Assembly (NCBI GenBank): GCA_963737225.1 | Contig: CAVTSA010000005.1 | Span: forward strand, 1 to 64,000 | Source of the DNA: CAVTSA01 sp963737225 | Lineage (GTDB): Bacteria > Chloroflexota > Dormibacteria > Dormibacterales > Dormibacteraceae | DNA: 64,000 bases | Direction: 5' to 3' | Shown: in pieces, positions 44,999 through 53,500 of the stretch | Layout: every line of letters begins with the position of its first letter | Position numbering within the stretch: the stretch's first letter is position 1 | The notes under the pieces: generated by a model | What the model was told of the DNA's origin: nothing | The model's input: only the letters and a program-made list of their open reading frames with translations | Database searches by the model: none | Made by a program: the position numbers and the translations under genes

Positions 44999-45781
44999 GT
45001 GAAAACAAAGATGACCGGCCTGAGCGGCTGGTTGGGCGCGCCAATCGACCCGGGTGTGATCGAAGCGCCACCGCGACTCTGCATGCTCGGCGGGTTTCAG
45101 CTCTGGACCGGAGATCTGCCGGCGGCTCTGACCGGTGCGTCGCAACGGTTGCTGGCGCTGCTCGCGTTGCGGGGTCGTCTGTCCCAACGGGCGCAGGTGG
45201 CGGGAACGCTGTGGCCCGAAGCGAATGAAGATCGCGCCTACGCGTGCTTACGCTCGTCGCTCGCGCGCCTCGTGGAAACGGACCGAGCGCTGCTCAACGT
45301 CACTCCAACCGAGCTGGGACTGGTACGAGACGTTCGCGTGGATCTCGATGATTCGCGGGCGCTCGCCCACCGGCTGCTGGACGGTGCAGGTCCGCTACGC
45401 CGTGAGGACACTGCAGCGACCGCTGTGGATGTCCTCTCGATGGACTTGTTGCCCGGTTGGTACGACGACTGGGTACTATTCGAGGCCGAGGGATGGCGAC
45501 AGCTCAGGCTTCACGCTCTCGAGGCGTTGGCGGAGCGGCTGATCGTGGAGTCTCGATATGGGGAGGCCGTCGTCGCCGCCCTGACTGCGACGAGCGTGGA
45601 TCCATTGCGCGAGAGCGCGCGCAACGTGCTCATTCGACTGCACCTTGCCGAGCACAACCAATCCGAGGCGCTCCGAGAGTTCGACCGTTATCGGCGGCTC
45701 CTGCGGTCGGAGCTCGACCTCGATCCCACGCCGGCGCTGTATGCGCTGCTCGAGGAGGCCGCGCCCGTCACGCTGCGGTGA
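44999..45781 (+). CDS. SARP-type regulator (winged helix + BTAD)
   Basis: 260 residues from GTG 44999, which has GAGGAG 6 bases before it; ATG 44954 is an alternative. The N domain LCMLGGFQLWTGDLPAALTG, SQRLLALLALRGRLSQRAQV and LWPEANEDRAYACLRSSLAR is the OmpR-like DNA-binding part of SARPs. The BTAD follows (LHALEALAERLIVESRYGEA, DPLRESARNVLIRLHLAEHN, ALREFDRYRRLLRSELDLDP). SARPs activate pathway genes at direct repeats. The divergent desaturase is a possible target. Confidence 0.88.
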   Translation: MKTKMTGLSGWLGAPIDPGVIEAPPRLCMLGGFQLWTGDLPAALTGASQRLLALLALRGRLSQRAQVAGTLWPEANEDRAYACLRSSLARLVETDRALLNVTPTELGLVRDVRVDLDDSRALAHRLLDGAGPLRREDTAATAVDVLSMDLLPGWYDDWVLFEAEGWRQLRLHALEALAERLIVESRYGEAVVAALTATSVDPLRESARNVLIRLHLAEHNQSEALREFDRYRRLLRSELDLDPTPALYALLEEAAPVTLR

Positions 45782-45805
45782 TGGCAGGTCCGGCATGCTG
45801 CGAGG

Positions 45806-45994
45806 ATGCCAAGCGCCAGTAGCGGCTTACTCGTCATCCGGGCTTGGCTTGAGGCTGGGTCCAGTTCTCCACTGCGAGCTGAGGTGCGCTTGACGACCGA
45901 CGTTTCCCGGGGCATCGAAGAAACCTTGAAGCTAACGGACGCAGACTCGATCACAGCCGCAGTGAGCGTCTGGCTACATCAAATGGCCGTGTGA
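45806..45994 (+). CDS. Small hypothetical protein
   Basis: 62 residues (SSGLLVIRAWLEAGSSSPLR then AEVRLTTDVSRGIEETLKLT). Alternating strands with a closing amphipathic helix; the opening V-I-R-A-W-x-E resembles a widespread short actinobacterial family of unknown role. It lies 24 bases after the SARP stop on the same strand, so it may be cotranscribed. Confidence 0.5.
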   Translation: MPSASSGLLVIRAWLEAGSSSPLRAEVRLTTDVSRGIEETLKLTDADSITAAVSVWLHQMAV

Positions 45995-46193
45995 GGGGGT
46001 AAGGTCGCCTTTCGTCGAACCTCATCTACTACGGGTGACCGGCAAGGAGCTGCAAGCGTCCATACGGAGCCACGGCAAGCGCGACCCAAGTGACCGAACA
46101 GTGTTTACATTCACAATAAGCGGGGTAGGAACAAGGAGCGGTGGGCGCACCGTATTCGAATCCAGTCCACATCCCACACGAGAGGCGATCACC

Positions 46194-46670
46194 ATGACCA
46201 CGAACACTGGGGTGCGCTGGATCGGACCCCGATCCGATCTCATGACGGTACCCAACTCGCTGGAGCGCCTGTACGATCAGTTCTTCGGCTATCCAATAGT
46301 CAGTGAAGGAGACGGCACTCCGACTCACACGCTGCCGGTCGACATCCTGGAGACAGAGGATGCATATGAGCTTTATGCGTCGGCGGCCGGCGTGCCCGAG
46401 GATGCTGTCGAGGTCACGTTCGACAATGGCATGCTCAGCGTGATGCTGAAGGCAGTGCCCTTCCAGAGGGAGGGCAGGTTCATTCGGCAGGAGCGTCCGT
46501 GGGGCAACTGGAGCCGGAAGCTGGAGCTGCCGAAGGAGGTCGACCCGGCGAATATCGTCGCCGAGTTCGCGAACGGCGGTCTGATGGTTCGCATCCCGAA
46601 GGCGACGAAGGCCGAGCCCCAGCGGATCGCAATCGGGGCGGGGGCTACGGCGGAGGCAAGCGAAGGCTAG
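46194..46670 (+). CDS. Hsp20 small heat-shock protein, copy 1
   Basis: 158 residues from ATG 46194 (GAGAGG just upstream). The alpha-crystallin domain spans residues 45-145: LPVDILETEDAYELYASAAG, EDAVEVTFDNGMLSVMLKAV and the carboxy-terminal strand IVAEFANGGLMVRIPKATKA with the G-x-L-x-V/I motif. The trailing Glu/Ala tail is flexible. An ATP-independent holdase. No HAIR or CIRCE operator was recognised upstream. A strong hairpin follows the gene. Confidence 0.92.
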   Translation: MTTNTGVRWIGPRSDLMTVPNSLERLYDQFFGYPIVSEGDGTPTHTLPVDILETEDAYELYASAAGVPEDAVEVTFDNGMLSVMLKAVPFQREGRFIRQERPWGNWSRKLELPKEVDPANIVAEFANGGLMVRIPKATKAEPQRIAIGAGATAEASEG

Positions 46671-47077
46671 GGGGTTCCTCCGGGGCCGGGCAACGTGCCG
46701 GCCCCGGCTCTTCGATTCCAATGCGTCGCGCTAACCGGACGCCCACGGCCCAACTCTGCCGGGAGAGGGGTGGGGCAAGAGCCCACTCTTGTCCCTCCGG
46801 ACACGACTACTCGGTCGGTCCTGTGCCCTGCAACCGCAGTGGCCGCTAACGAGCTTCCCCAATAGCCAAGCCCAGAGCGGAACCGCTCCAGTTGAGCCGC
46901 GATGACTGGAACGTTGGAGAGCTCGGTCTCGCGCGGGACGGTTTGCGACTGAGCTTCCATGAGTTCGCGGACCCTGGCCATGACGCCCTCCTCCATCGCC
47001 AGGATCTCCCGATACTTTCCCCGCCAGAAGAGGGCCTGCTCGAGCGACGAGGAGTCGATGTTCTGCTCCGCCCCCAT
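46667..47077 (-). CDS. Small helical hypothetical protein
   Basis: 136 residues; the first 75 are a clean helical domain: SSSLEQALFWRGKYREILAM, EGVMARVRELMEAQSQTVPR and SNVPVIAAQLERFRSGLGYW. This resembles short uncharacterised proteins found beside stress genes in high-GC Gram-positives. Beyond residue 80 the frame runs through the Hsp20 terminator and becomes low-complexity, so the true protein probably lost its stop or has a frameshift there. Convergent with Hsp20. Confidence 0.5.
   Translation of the reverse strand: MGAEQNIDSSSLEQALFWRGKYREILAMEEGVMARVRELMEAQSQTVPRETELSNVPVIAAQLERFRSGLGYWGSSLAATAVAGHRTDRVVVSGGTRVGSCPTPLPAELGRGRPVSATHWNRRAGAGTLPGPGGTP
46680..46707 (+). terminator. Hairpin downstream of Hsp20
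   Basis: CCGGGGCCGG (46680-46689) and CCGGCCCCGG (46698-46707) form a perfect 10-base stem with an 8-base loop, 10 bases after the Hsp20 stop. It could also serve the convergent gene at 46667-47077. Confidence 0.75.
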
Positions 47078-47200
47078 CGCCTACTCGGTGTCGCCGCCTC
47101 GGATCGCGCCCGCGACGTCAAGCCGGTGGTGGTCCTGCTGATCTCGTTGCATGGCCACATCGTGGGCGTGGCTCCGTACAAATAGCACGGAAAACGGGAT

Positions 47201-47409
47201 GTGGACGTTACGGTGACCACGCACAACGAGCATCACTTCGGCTCGTGGAGGGTCGCGACGGATTTGGCGATGTCCACCCGACCTGGCGCTTGGGAAAAGA
47301 GTGGCCGCGACGCTTTTGCCGCGGGCGAGAGCTTTCGCGGTGGTTTTACAGACAAACGTCGTTTCCCCTGGACACGAACGCAGGGGCCAGGTCTCAAAAG
47401 ACCTGGCCC
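47201..47409 (+). pseudogene. DUF2188-like remnant
   Basis: Three plus frames read in succession give DVTVTTHNEHHFGSWRVA, then RDGFGDVHPT, then VAATLLPRARAFAVVLQTNV. This is the order of a DUF2188-type small protein (aromatic strand, basic turn, final strand). At least two frameshifts are needed. A terminator-like hairpin follows immediately. Confidence 0.35.
47384..47409 (+). terminator. Perfect 11-base hairpin, tetraloop CAAA
   Basis: GGGCCAGGTCT (47384-47394), loop CAAA, AGACCTGGCCC (47399-47409). Typical rho-independent shape without a strong U run (GCCGTTGTTCTTC follows). It follows the DUF2188-like remnant. Confidence 0.75.
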
Positions 47410-47759
47410 GCCGTTGTTCTTCGGCGGTCCGTCGCGGCCCGGGCAGCATTGACAGCTCATGGGCTTTAGGAAGCCCGTACCTTCACCCCTGGCCTTTCGG
47501 CACTAATTGGCGGTGCTGTGTGAGCCTCAGCTATCCCAGCCTCGACGGCGAAAATTGTCCGGCGGATCCGCCATATGGGCGCCTCCCTGACTTATATCCG
47601 GTTCCGATGTTGGAAACCAACCAATGTGCTCCATCCGGTCCCAGTGTCGGCGGCAGCAACCGCCGCCTCGACCATTAGAGTCTAACAGGTCCATCCGTAA
47701 AATTGGAACTCATTTCGGTGATCAGATCGTAAAGCTGGAATTCGAGGAACGAGAGCCAT
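47410..47759. promoter_or_regulatory. AT-richer upstream region of the response-regulator gene
   Basis: 350 bases with no gene. The last 120 are markedly richer in A+T than the neighbourhood and should contain the promoter for the gene at 47760. No operator motif was identified. Confidence 0.4.
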
Positions 47760-48569
47760 ATGGCAAGAAGGGAGTATGGTGCTCGGGTGCAGCACATCGA
47801 ACAGGTGACCACCAAGGCCGGGTCTGGCCAGCCCGGGCATGTACGCTTCGTCGCCAGGAAAGGCCCCACCGCGGCTCGTCGAAAACGTGGTCGCATATCC
47901 GGGGCTGTCCTGATCATCGAAGCTGATGAGGCCTACCGGGCCGTCATCGAAACCTGCGTGCGCCTGGCTGCCTGCCGAGCCGAAGCAGTCTCAGGCCTTC
48001 AGTCGGCGTTGCCGAAGCTCGAGGGCGAGAGCTTCGACGCTTTGATTTGGGGCATCGAGCCAGAAGACGACCGGTGGTCGGAGTTGGTAAGCCAGCTCGG
48101 CGCCAGGACGAATGCCCGAGTGCTTCTGCTCGCCGACCACTTCGAGGCGGCCCAGGCTGCCGATCAGGGTGCCATCGACCAGATTCTGCCCAAACCGTTC
48201 GTCCCGAGCGCCCTGGTGGGGGCGCTCAAGGCTGCGCTGCGGAGGTCGCCCTCGCTGATGATGCACCTGGCCTCTAGGGTGGAGATCAAAGGCATGACCT
48301 TCGACGGTGAGAAGCGAACCCTCACGTTCAACGGTGAGCAAGTCTCGTTCACCGTCCAGGAGTGGGACCTGCTGGCAGTCTTCTTGAGCCATCCCAATCG
48401 CTTCCTGAGCGTCCGCGAGATCATTCGCTTGGGCTGGCGAGCCGGCGTTCACGAGGCCGAACAGCTGCGTATCTACGTGCGCCGACTGCGTCTGAAGCTG
48501 GAACCGTTGGACATTCCCTGCCGCCTGGTCAGTCAGCACAACCGCGGTTACTGCCTCATCGTCGACTGA
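47760..48569 (+). CDS. OmpR-like winged-helix regulator with degenerate receiver
   Basis: 269 residues from ATG 47760 (later starts possible, since the first 45 residues are basic and unstructured). Receiver-like part, residues 48-160: AVLIIEADEAYRAVIETCVR, SFDALIWGIEPEDDRWSELV and ILPKPFVPSALVGALKAALR. The K-P-F switch is kept, but where the phospho-acceptor Asp should end strand 3 there is A-L-I-W-G, with no Asp. The effector domain (residues 170-269) is a typical trans_reg_C (NRFLSVREIIRLGWRAGVHE then LRIYVRRLRLKLEPLDIPCR, with RGYCL). Probably phosphorylation-independent. No histidine kinase adjacent. Confidence 0.85.
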   Translation: MARREYGARVQHIEQVTTKAGSGQPGHVRFVARKGPTAARRKRGRISGAVLIIEADEAYRAVIETCVRLAACRAEAVSGLQSALPKLEGESFDALIWGIEPEDDRWSELVSQLGARTNARVLLLADHFEAAQAADQGAIDQILPKPFVPSALVGALKAALRRSPSLMMHLASRVEIKGMTFDGEKRTLTFNGEQVSFTVQEWDLLAVFLSHPNRFLSVREIIRLGWRAGVHEAEQLRIYVRRLRLKLEPLDIPCRLVSQHNRGYCLIVD

Positions 48570-48759
48570 CCCCCCGGCATCGGGACCTGAATCGTTCTGA
48601 GTTTTGCTGGAGACTCCTCGGCTTGGAACTGGGCTCCCGCCAGTGGAGCGGGATTGGGCAGACGGTAGCGAGTCGGGAGCACTTCGATCTCGGCGACACG
48701 GCCTCCTCCGATCGACGTCTTCAGCCGTCGGTAGCGATTTCGCCCCAGCTTCTCTTCCA
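48570..48759. other. Non-coding stretch
   Basis: No supported gene; continues into the cupin remnant. Confidence 0.3.
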
Positions 48760-48945
48760 AGGAGCTGCGCCTCCCGCACGGCAACACCTTCAAGTTCGCG
48801 GGTGCCGACTTCGGAGTCGTCGCGACCTCGTTCTTCCTGGACCGCGCAAAGCCGGGCGGTGGTCCGCGCCGCACCGACATTCCCTACGAGGAGGTCTGGG
48901 TGCTGGAGGAAGGCGAGGTGTCGATCACCGGTTTTCCCCCAACGG
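48760..48945 (+). pseudogene. Cupin-domain protein remnant
   Basis: A plus-strand frame without start codon reads LPHGNTFKFAGADFGVVATS, FFLDRAKPGGGPRRTDIPYE and EVWVLEEGEVSITGF. This is the first cupin motif region (normally G-x5-H-x-H-x3,4-E); the His pair is replaced by T-D-I-P. About 60 codons remain of roughly 110, and the second motif is lost. Confidence 0.5.
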
Positions 48946-49059
48946 ACTCCGGGCGCCCGCTCCCCCAAGAGCCGCAGTCAATTTCCGGCGACTGTCTCAG
49001 ATAGTGCCATACGACAGATTCTCATTTGGGGGTGGCCAATCGTCACTCCCGCCGTGACT

Positions 49060-49240
49060 CAGCTTGATCGGCTACGCCCGCTGCTCCACAGACCAGCAAG
49101 ACCTCACCGCCCAGCGGCAGGTCCTCATCGGCCACGGCTGACGGGCGCCACGCGCGCCCACCCCGGCCTGGACCAAGCCCTCGCCGCCGTGCGCGCCGAC
49201 GATACTCTCGTGGTTCCCAAGCTCGACGGGCTGGCCTGCT
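49060..49240 (+). pseudogene. Serine resolvase, N-terminal catalytic remnant
   Basis: IGYARCSTDQQDLTAQRQVL (with the catalytic Ser of Y-A-R-x-S-T) is followed, after a deletion of about 15 codons and a frame change, by LTGATRAHPGLDQALAAVRA and DDTLVVPKLDGLACSD, the resolvase core through R-x-L-A-R-S (here G-L-A-C-S). The rest of the gene is missing. The last conserved Arg pair is damaged. Confidence 0.65.
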
Positions 49241-49511
49241 CAGACCCCAGGAGGCGCAGTCCGGGGGCCGACGCCCGGCCCTGCCTGCTCGGCCCGCGAG
49301 GTCCCGGCCGGCGAAGCCGGGGGTCCCGTTGCCGGAGGAGCGAAGCGGTGGAGGCCGGGTGTGGGACCGGAGTCCGAAGGACGCCGCAAGGCGGGACTTG
49401 ACCGCTCTAAGCGCCGCTTTTGGCATCTACCGGCACACCTCGGATCGTGGATGCCGGCCAATAACAGTAACAACCGTCTTGTGGGAACCTTTGGAACGTT
49501 TTCACCCGATG
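49241..49511. other. Non-coding stretch left of IS1595 element
   Basis: 271 bases without supported gene; low-complexity, GC-rich. Confidence 0.3.
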
Positions 49512-50608
49512 GGGGTATACACGTAAGCGGACTAGGAACTTGATCCCGCCCGCCAAGGTCGGTGTGCACGGGGGCGTTCGAGGCTCTGGGTGCGCAAACC
49601 GCCTCCGATGCCGGGCCGTTGGCCAGTGGGCGACGGTTCGGCGATGAGTTCCAAATAGCGCACCGGCTGGTGGTCGACCGCGAGCTGGAGCAGACGGTGG
49701 AAGACAAGTCCCCGGCTGTGAGAACCGCGACGGTTGAAGCGAAAAACGAACTCGTCGAGGTAAGCCTGCAGGTGAGCCGAGTCGACTGAGCCCTGGTGGG
49801 TTCCGAGGAGCCACCGTTTGGCGAGTGAATCGACTCGGTGGGCTCCGGCCAGCAGCTGATTCACTTCCTCACCTGCCAGTCGTGCTGCCCTGTGGCTTCG
49901 GGGCTGGTGCTGATAGCCAAGCTTTTCCAGGCCGACGTAGCCGGTCCACGCATCGGTGATTACGGTTGCTCCCGCTTCCACGTTCGCGGTTACGAAGGGG
50001 TGCAGGGATGCGGCCGACGAGTCGTCGAGAATCGCCATGCGGCAGCGGCCGAACCCATTCGGGGCGTGAACCTCAACCGCGACCCCTACCAGCACCTTGT
50101 TGCCTCGATGACGGCCGCCCGAGCCAGCTTCCTCGCCACCAAAGAAGCTCTCGTCGACTTCAACCACGCCCTGCAGGCGCTCTCGACCCGGCCGCACCAG
50201 GACGGAGCGGCGACGGTGCAGCATGGCCCAGGCCGTCTGATAACTACCGATCCCCAGGATTCGCTGGAGGCTCTGAGCCGAGACGCCCCTCTTCTCGGTT
50301 GCGAATATCCAACAGGCGCAGAACCAGACCGTGAGTGGGATCCGAGTTCGATCGAAGATTGTGCCCGCGGTCACCGAGGTCCGCGCACCGCAACCCACGC
50401 ATCGGATCCGTCCATCTCCCAAGCGCCACCCGCCGGCATGACCACAGCGCTGGCAGACGAAGCCCGATGGCCACCGGAGCCAGGCCAGGTAGTCCAGGCA
50501 ATCTGAATCGGTCCCGAACCAGGACCGGAACTCGCCCTCCGAATCCGGGTAGTCGACGCCCTGGACCGGGCCCACGCGACGATTTTAGTCCGGTTACGTG
50601 TATACCCC
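49512..50608 (-). mobile_element. IS1595-family insertion sequence, complete
   Basis: Terminal inverted repeats of 23 bases with one mismatch: GGGGTATACACGTAAGCGG begins at 49512, and the complement of the right end (50586-50608) reads GGGGTATACACGTAACCGG. The element is 1097 bases and encodes one transposase. The 8 bases outside each end (ACCCGATG; TTTGGGTC) do not match, so no target duplication is left. Confidence 0.85.
49532..50575 (-). CDS. IS1595-family transposase
   Basis: 347 residues, intact. An amino-terminal zinc ribbon (CQRCGHAGGWRLGDGRIRCV with a second C-x2-C) precedes the ISXO2-like catalytic domain: GVVEVDESFFGGEEAGSGGR (first Asp), GATVITDAWTGYVGLEKLGY (second Asp) and a third acidic/Asn site near LAKRWLLGTHQGSVDSAHLQ. 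It ends near YLDEFVFRFNRRGS and a tail. This order is that of the IS1595/ISPna2-like group. It fits tightly between the inverted repeats. Confidence 0.9.
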   Translation of the reverse strand: MGPVQGVDYPDSEGEFRSWFGTDSDCLDYLAWLRWPSGFVCQRCGHAGGWRLGDGRIRCVGCGARTSVTAGTIFDRTRIPLTVWFCACWIFATEKRGVSAQSLQRILGIGSYQTAWAMLHRRRSVLVRPGRERLQGVVEVDESFFGGEEAGSGGRHRGNKVLVGVAVEVHAPNGFGRCRMAILDDSSAASLHPFVTANVEAGATVITDAWTGYVGLEKLGYQHQPRSHRAARLAGEEVNQLLAGAHRVDSLAKRWLLGTHQGSVDSAHLQAYLDEFVFRFNRRGSHSRGLVFHRLLQLAVDHQPVRYLELIAEPSPTGQRPGIGGGLRTQSLERPRAHRPWRAGSSS

Positions 50609-52022
50609 TTTGGGTCGATAATCTCGGTGGTTTGAGTTTAGATTAAGCGGGTTCGTATGTGATCCGCTGCATCTGACCACTAGCCATCGAACCAATGTTG
50701 CGCCTTCCGGTTTGGGGAGGCCGGCTTGTGAACGGTTTCGCCCTGCGTCGAGACTCGTATCTCGGCAAGCCAGCTGACCGAGGGGCGCCGCTGCAGGTCA
50801 GGGCGGGGGGCTGCCAGTCTTCCTCGTGCGTCGGGGTCAGAGGGTCCGAACATTCTCGGCGATCTGCAGGCACGAGCGCGCCAGCTGGTCTGGGACGACA
50901 GCGCGCGCCGAATCGTCTACCCGCGAACCGCGCCCGTCGCCTGATCCGGCCGATTCCGATATCGCCTCACATCGGAGGCCGAGTCTGCGAAACCGGCATT
51001 CCAGTTCGGCACGAAAGGGTCCACCCATGTCGATTTCAGGTCAGGCGGCTTGGGCCGCGCCGTCGGTGTAGTGCCCCGGCGTTGCCGTCGCGATTGCGCT
51101 CAGCGCCGGGCCCGCGAGGCCTCCGGACACCGTGGCGCGCTGCTGGCCCGCGGTTCACGCTGGCGGGTCATCCTCGCGATTCTCGCGAGCTTGGTCCTCG
51201 CCGGTGCGCTCATCGTCCCGTTTGCCAGGCCGATGCTCGGGTGGCGAGCCGGGTTCCTGTTGATCAGTCGTCGCCGATTCCTGCTGGGTCTCCTCCACCG
51301 CCTCGCGGGACACCTTGTTCTCCGATATCCTGACTCCTTGTGCGATGACCACTTCACGGTTCGTCCACTGATATCGATGATGTTATGTTATCGATATCGT
51401 TTCGCCAAGGACCTGGCTCGCGATCACGGTCCGCCTCGCGAGTGTGACGAACCAGGCGTGGCCGTCGACCGGCGTGGGCTCTGGCCGTTCCGGTCGGGGG
51501 AAGCCGGTGAACGCGGCCGAGCTGACCAGCTCCGGTGAATCGAGCCCAGACCGAGCGTAGTCCCGAAACATGCGGCTTGAGTCTGAAGTGCTTCATGGCG
51601 CGAGGCTCGGAACGCTGGAGTTCGCGCTGCGCTGAGGTGATGTGGCGGAGTTCGTCCCGGCTCGGCCCCCACCGCCGACGATGTGATGTCCTCCGTGACC
51701 TCCAGCCGGAAAGCGTTGGCGTCGGCTTCCACGACTAATTCAAGGGGGACGGTCGGTGCGGGTTTGAACCTCCGGTTGCCTCACCGGGACGGTGGGGTGT
51801 TGCGTCCGGGAGTCTGAGCCGGATCTCCCCCGAGCAGGCCCCAGAGATGGCAACGCGAAAGCGTGTCATTCAGCTGCGCCATTGGCGAGAAGCGGCGGGA
51901 ACCGCTGACCAGAAGAACACCGGGTGGCGAACCCGATGTTTAGCGGCGCTGCCGAGCGGGTAACCCCAGTGTTGCCGCGATCTTCAGAGCTCCCTTTTGC
52001 AACCCCAGGAGGTGGTTTGGAG
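50609..52022. other. Eroded region between IS1595 and Hsp20
   Basis: 1.4 kb with no confidently supported gene. On the minus strand two adjacent frames at 51155-51571 are protein-like (HAWFVTLARRTVIASQVLGE; DEPVVIAQGVRISENKVSRE then EAVEETQQESATTDQQEPGS) and faintly resemble PRC/DUF2382 stress proteins. The plus strand at 51150-51250 could encode one hydrophobic helix. A short ACGC-GAAA-GCGT hairpin lies at 51853-51864. Confidence 0.35.
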
Positions 52023-52511
52023 ATGTCGATGATGGTTACCGGTTGGGACCCTTTCGGGGACCTGGCAACTGTGCAGCGGACCGTGGACCGGCTTATGAAC
52101 AGTGCCTACGGTTCGGGCGACCGTGAGCGGAGGGCGCGCAACCTGCCGGTGAACGTGAGGGAGACGCAAAGCGGCTACGAGGTTGAGGCACCCGTGCCGG
52201 GCTTCACCTCCGCTGACGTGGACGTGACGTTCGCAGACGGCGTGCTCACGATCAAGGCCGAGCGCGAGGAGCAGAACGAAGTCGTCGAAGACGGTCAGCA
52301 CCTCGCTCGTGAGTTCGCCTGGGGTAGCGCGGTCCGTCGCCTGACTCTGGCCGGCGATGTGGACCCGGAGCACATCGAGGCCGAGATTGAGAACGGCCTG
52401 CTCAAGGTGCATCTGCCTAAGGCGCAGCGCTCTATGCCCAGGCGCATCCCGATTGGCGGGAAGAAGGAGGAGACGCAGACGAGCCCTCAGATCACCAACT
52501 CGTCATCCTGA
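52023..52511 (+). CDS. Hsp20 small heat-shock protein, copy 2
   Basis: 162 residues from ATG 52023 (an AGGAGGTGG lies 7 to 15 bases upstream). Crystallin domain: LPVNVRETQSGYEVEAPVPG, DVDVTFADGVLTIKAEREEQ, LTLAGDVDPEHIEAEIENGL and LKVHLPKAQRSMPRRIPIGG. It differs substantially from copy 1 (46194) and belongs to the class with an R-R-x-x-L-A-G core. A holdase chaperone. Confidence 0.92.
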   Translation: MSMMVTGWDPFGDLATVQRTVDRLMNSAYGSGDRERRARNLPVNVRETQSGYEVEAPVPGFTSADVDVTFADGVLTIKAEREEQNEVVEDGQHLAREFAWGSAVRRLTLAGDVDPEHIEAEIENGLLKVHLPKAQRSMPRRIPIGGKKEETQTSPQITNSSS

Positions 52512-52590
52512 CTCCGTCCCGTCTGGGTCCGATCGCGCTCTGATCGCGGCGCGCGATCGGGCCCCTTTTGTATGCCAGCTCGCCGCGGCG

Positions 52591-52960
52591 TTAGGGTTTC
52601 GGGTAGTCGAAGTGGCCACCATCCGCGCCGGCTTGGCGGCCATGTCCAACTTCGTCGAAGTGCACGGGGTGCAGATCCAGCCAGGAGTGATTCTGCAATG
52701 CAAGCTCCACCCGGATGGGTCGCCAGTCCGTCTCCACCCCGTACCCGAGTGCGCCGACGACGGCCAGCGCGGTCGGCTCATCCTGGGCGTCGATTGCAAG
52801 ATCGAGATCCCGTTGGTGCCGGGTCTTGCCCAATCAGCGCGTCGACCCCCCATCCCCCAGCGACCCAGAAACGACAACCCGCCTCGCGTAGTGCCGACCA
52901 GGACTTCCGGGACCCGACTTTCCGACATCCCGATGTCGGCGTACTCGGGGCGAAGCACCG
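52591..52960 (-). pseudogene. Nucleotidyltransferase (aminoglycoside/LinB-like) remnant
   Basis: ALREAGCRFWVAGGWGVDAL with a frame change, then KTRHQRDLDLAIDAQDEPT. The nucleotidyltransferase G-G-W-x-V-D and D-L-D-L-A-I motifs are visible. DWRPIRVELALQNHSWLDLH and PVHFDEVGHGRQAGADGGHF follow. It then stops at FDYPKP, before the carboxy-terminal half. One frameshift lies near 52830. Homologous enzymes adenylylate aminoglycosides or lincosamides; here non-functional. Confidence 0.65.
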
Positions 52961-53170
52961 TCCTATGGTGCCGGAATTCTGCCCCTCGTTCGTTAAACCG
53001 GGACCATGGATGCGCCGACGGTTTTCGAGTTCAGTACGGGAAGCGTGCCGCGTGCTGTTGAAGTTCGGTTGATCTGTGCTCTCGGCCTCGGATTACGGCC
53101 GCTGTTTGGCGGATGAGGAACCGCATAGCACACGAGTGGCACACCCGGTAGCCCGGCCTCGTGCCCCCCG
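52961..53170. other. Non-coding stretch
   Basis: No supported gene. Confidence 0.3.
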
Positions 53171-53428
53171 CTACCAAGAGCGGAGTAGTTCGTCCTCACC
53201 CGACACCATGGCGCCCAGCCGAAGAAGAGCGCGTCCGAGCGCTTGGCGAGCACGCCTCGTGTGCTTCTTGTGGGTTCGCCCGGGCGCGCGAGCCAGCTGA
53301 TCCCAGGCCGCCTGAGGGCCTCGTCCATGAAGCAGGTACGGCTCGGCATTTGTATCCGGATCGTGAAAAAACATCTCGGTCGGACCTCCTATGGAGGCAT
53401 CATGTCGGCGCCCGTAGCGGTACGTCAT
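53171..53428 (-). CDS. Short basic hypothetical protein
   Basis: 85 residues from ATG 53428. The end RRARQALGRALLRLGAMVSG EDELLRSW is a helix like those in small actinobacterial proteins of unknown role. Overlapping frames exist on both strands, so coding status is uncertain. Confidence 0.3.
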   Translation of the reverse strand: MTYRYGRRHDASIGGPTEMFFHDPDTNAEPYLLHGRGPQAAWDQLARAPGRTHKKHTRRARQALGRALLRLGAMVSGEDELLRSW

Positions 53429-53500
53429 CGGAACGGGGGTCTGATCTTTTGGGGAGGGACGTCGCAGATTTAGGACTCCGGCGATGTACGCTCCGCCTGC

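Noticed and set aside
51745..51900. tRNA-like string (minus strand GGTTCAAACCC with a GGCGCAGCTG segment)
   Set aside because: The T-stem around TTCAAAC pairs at only three of five positions and no acceptor stem forms; the segments are too far apart for a tRNA without an intron.
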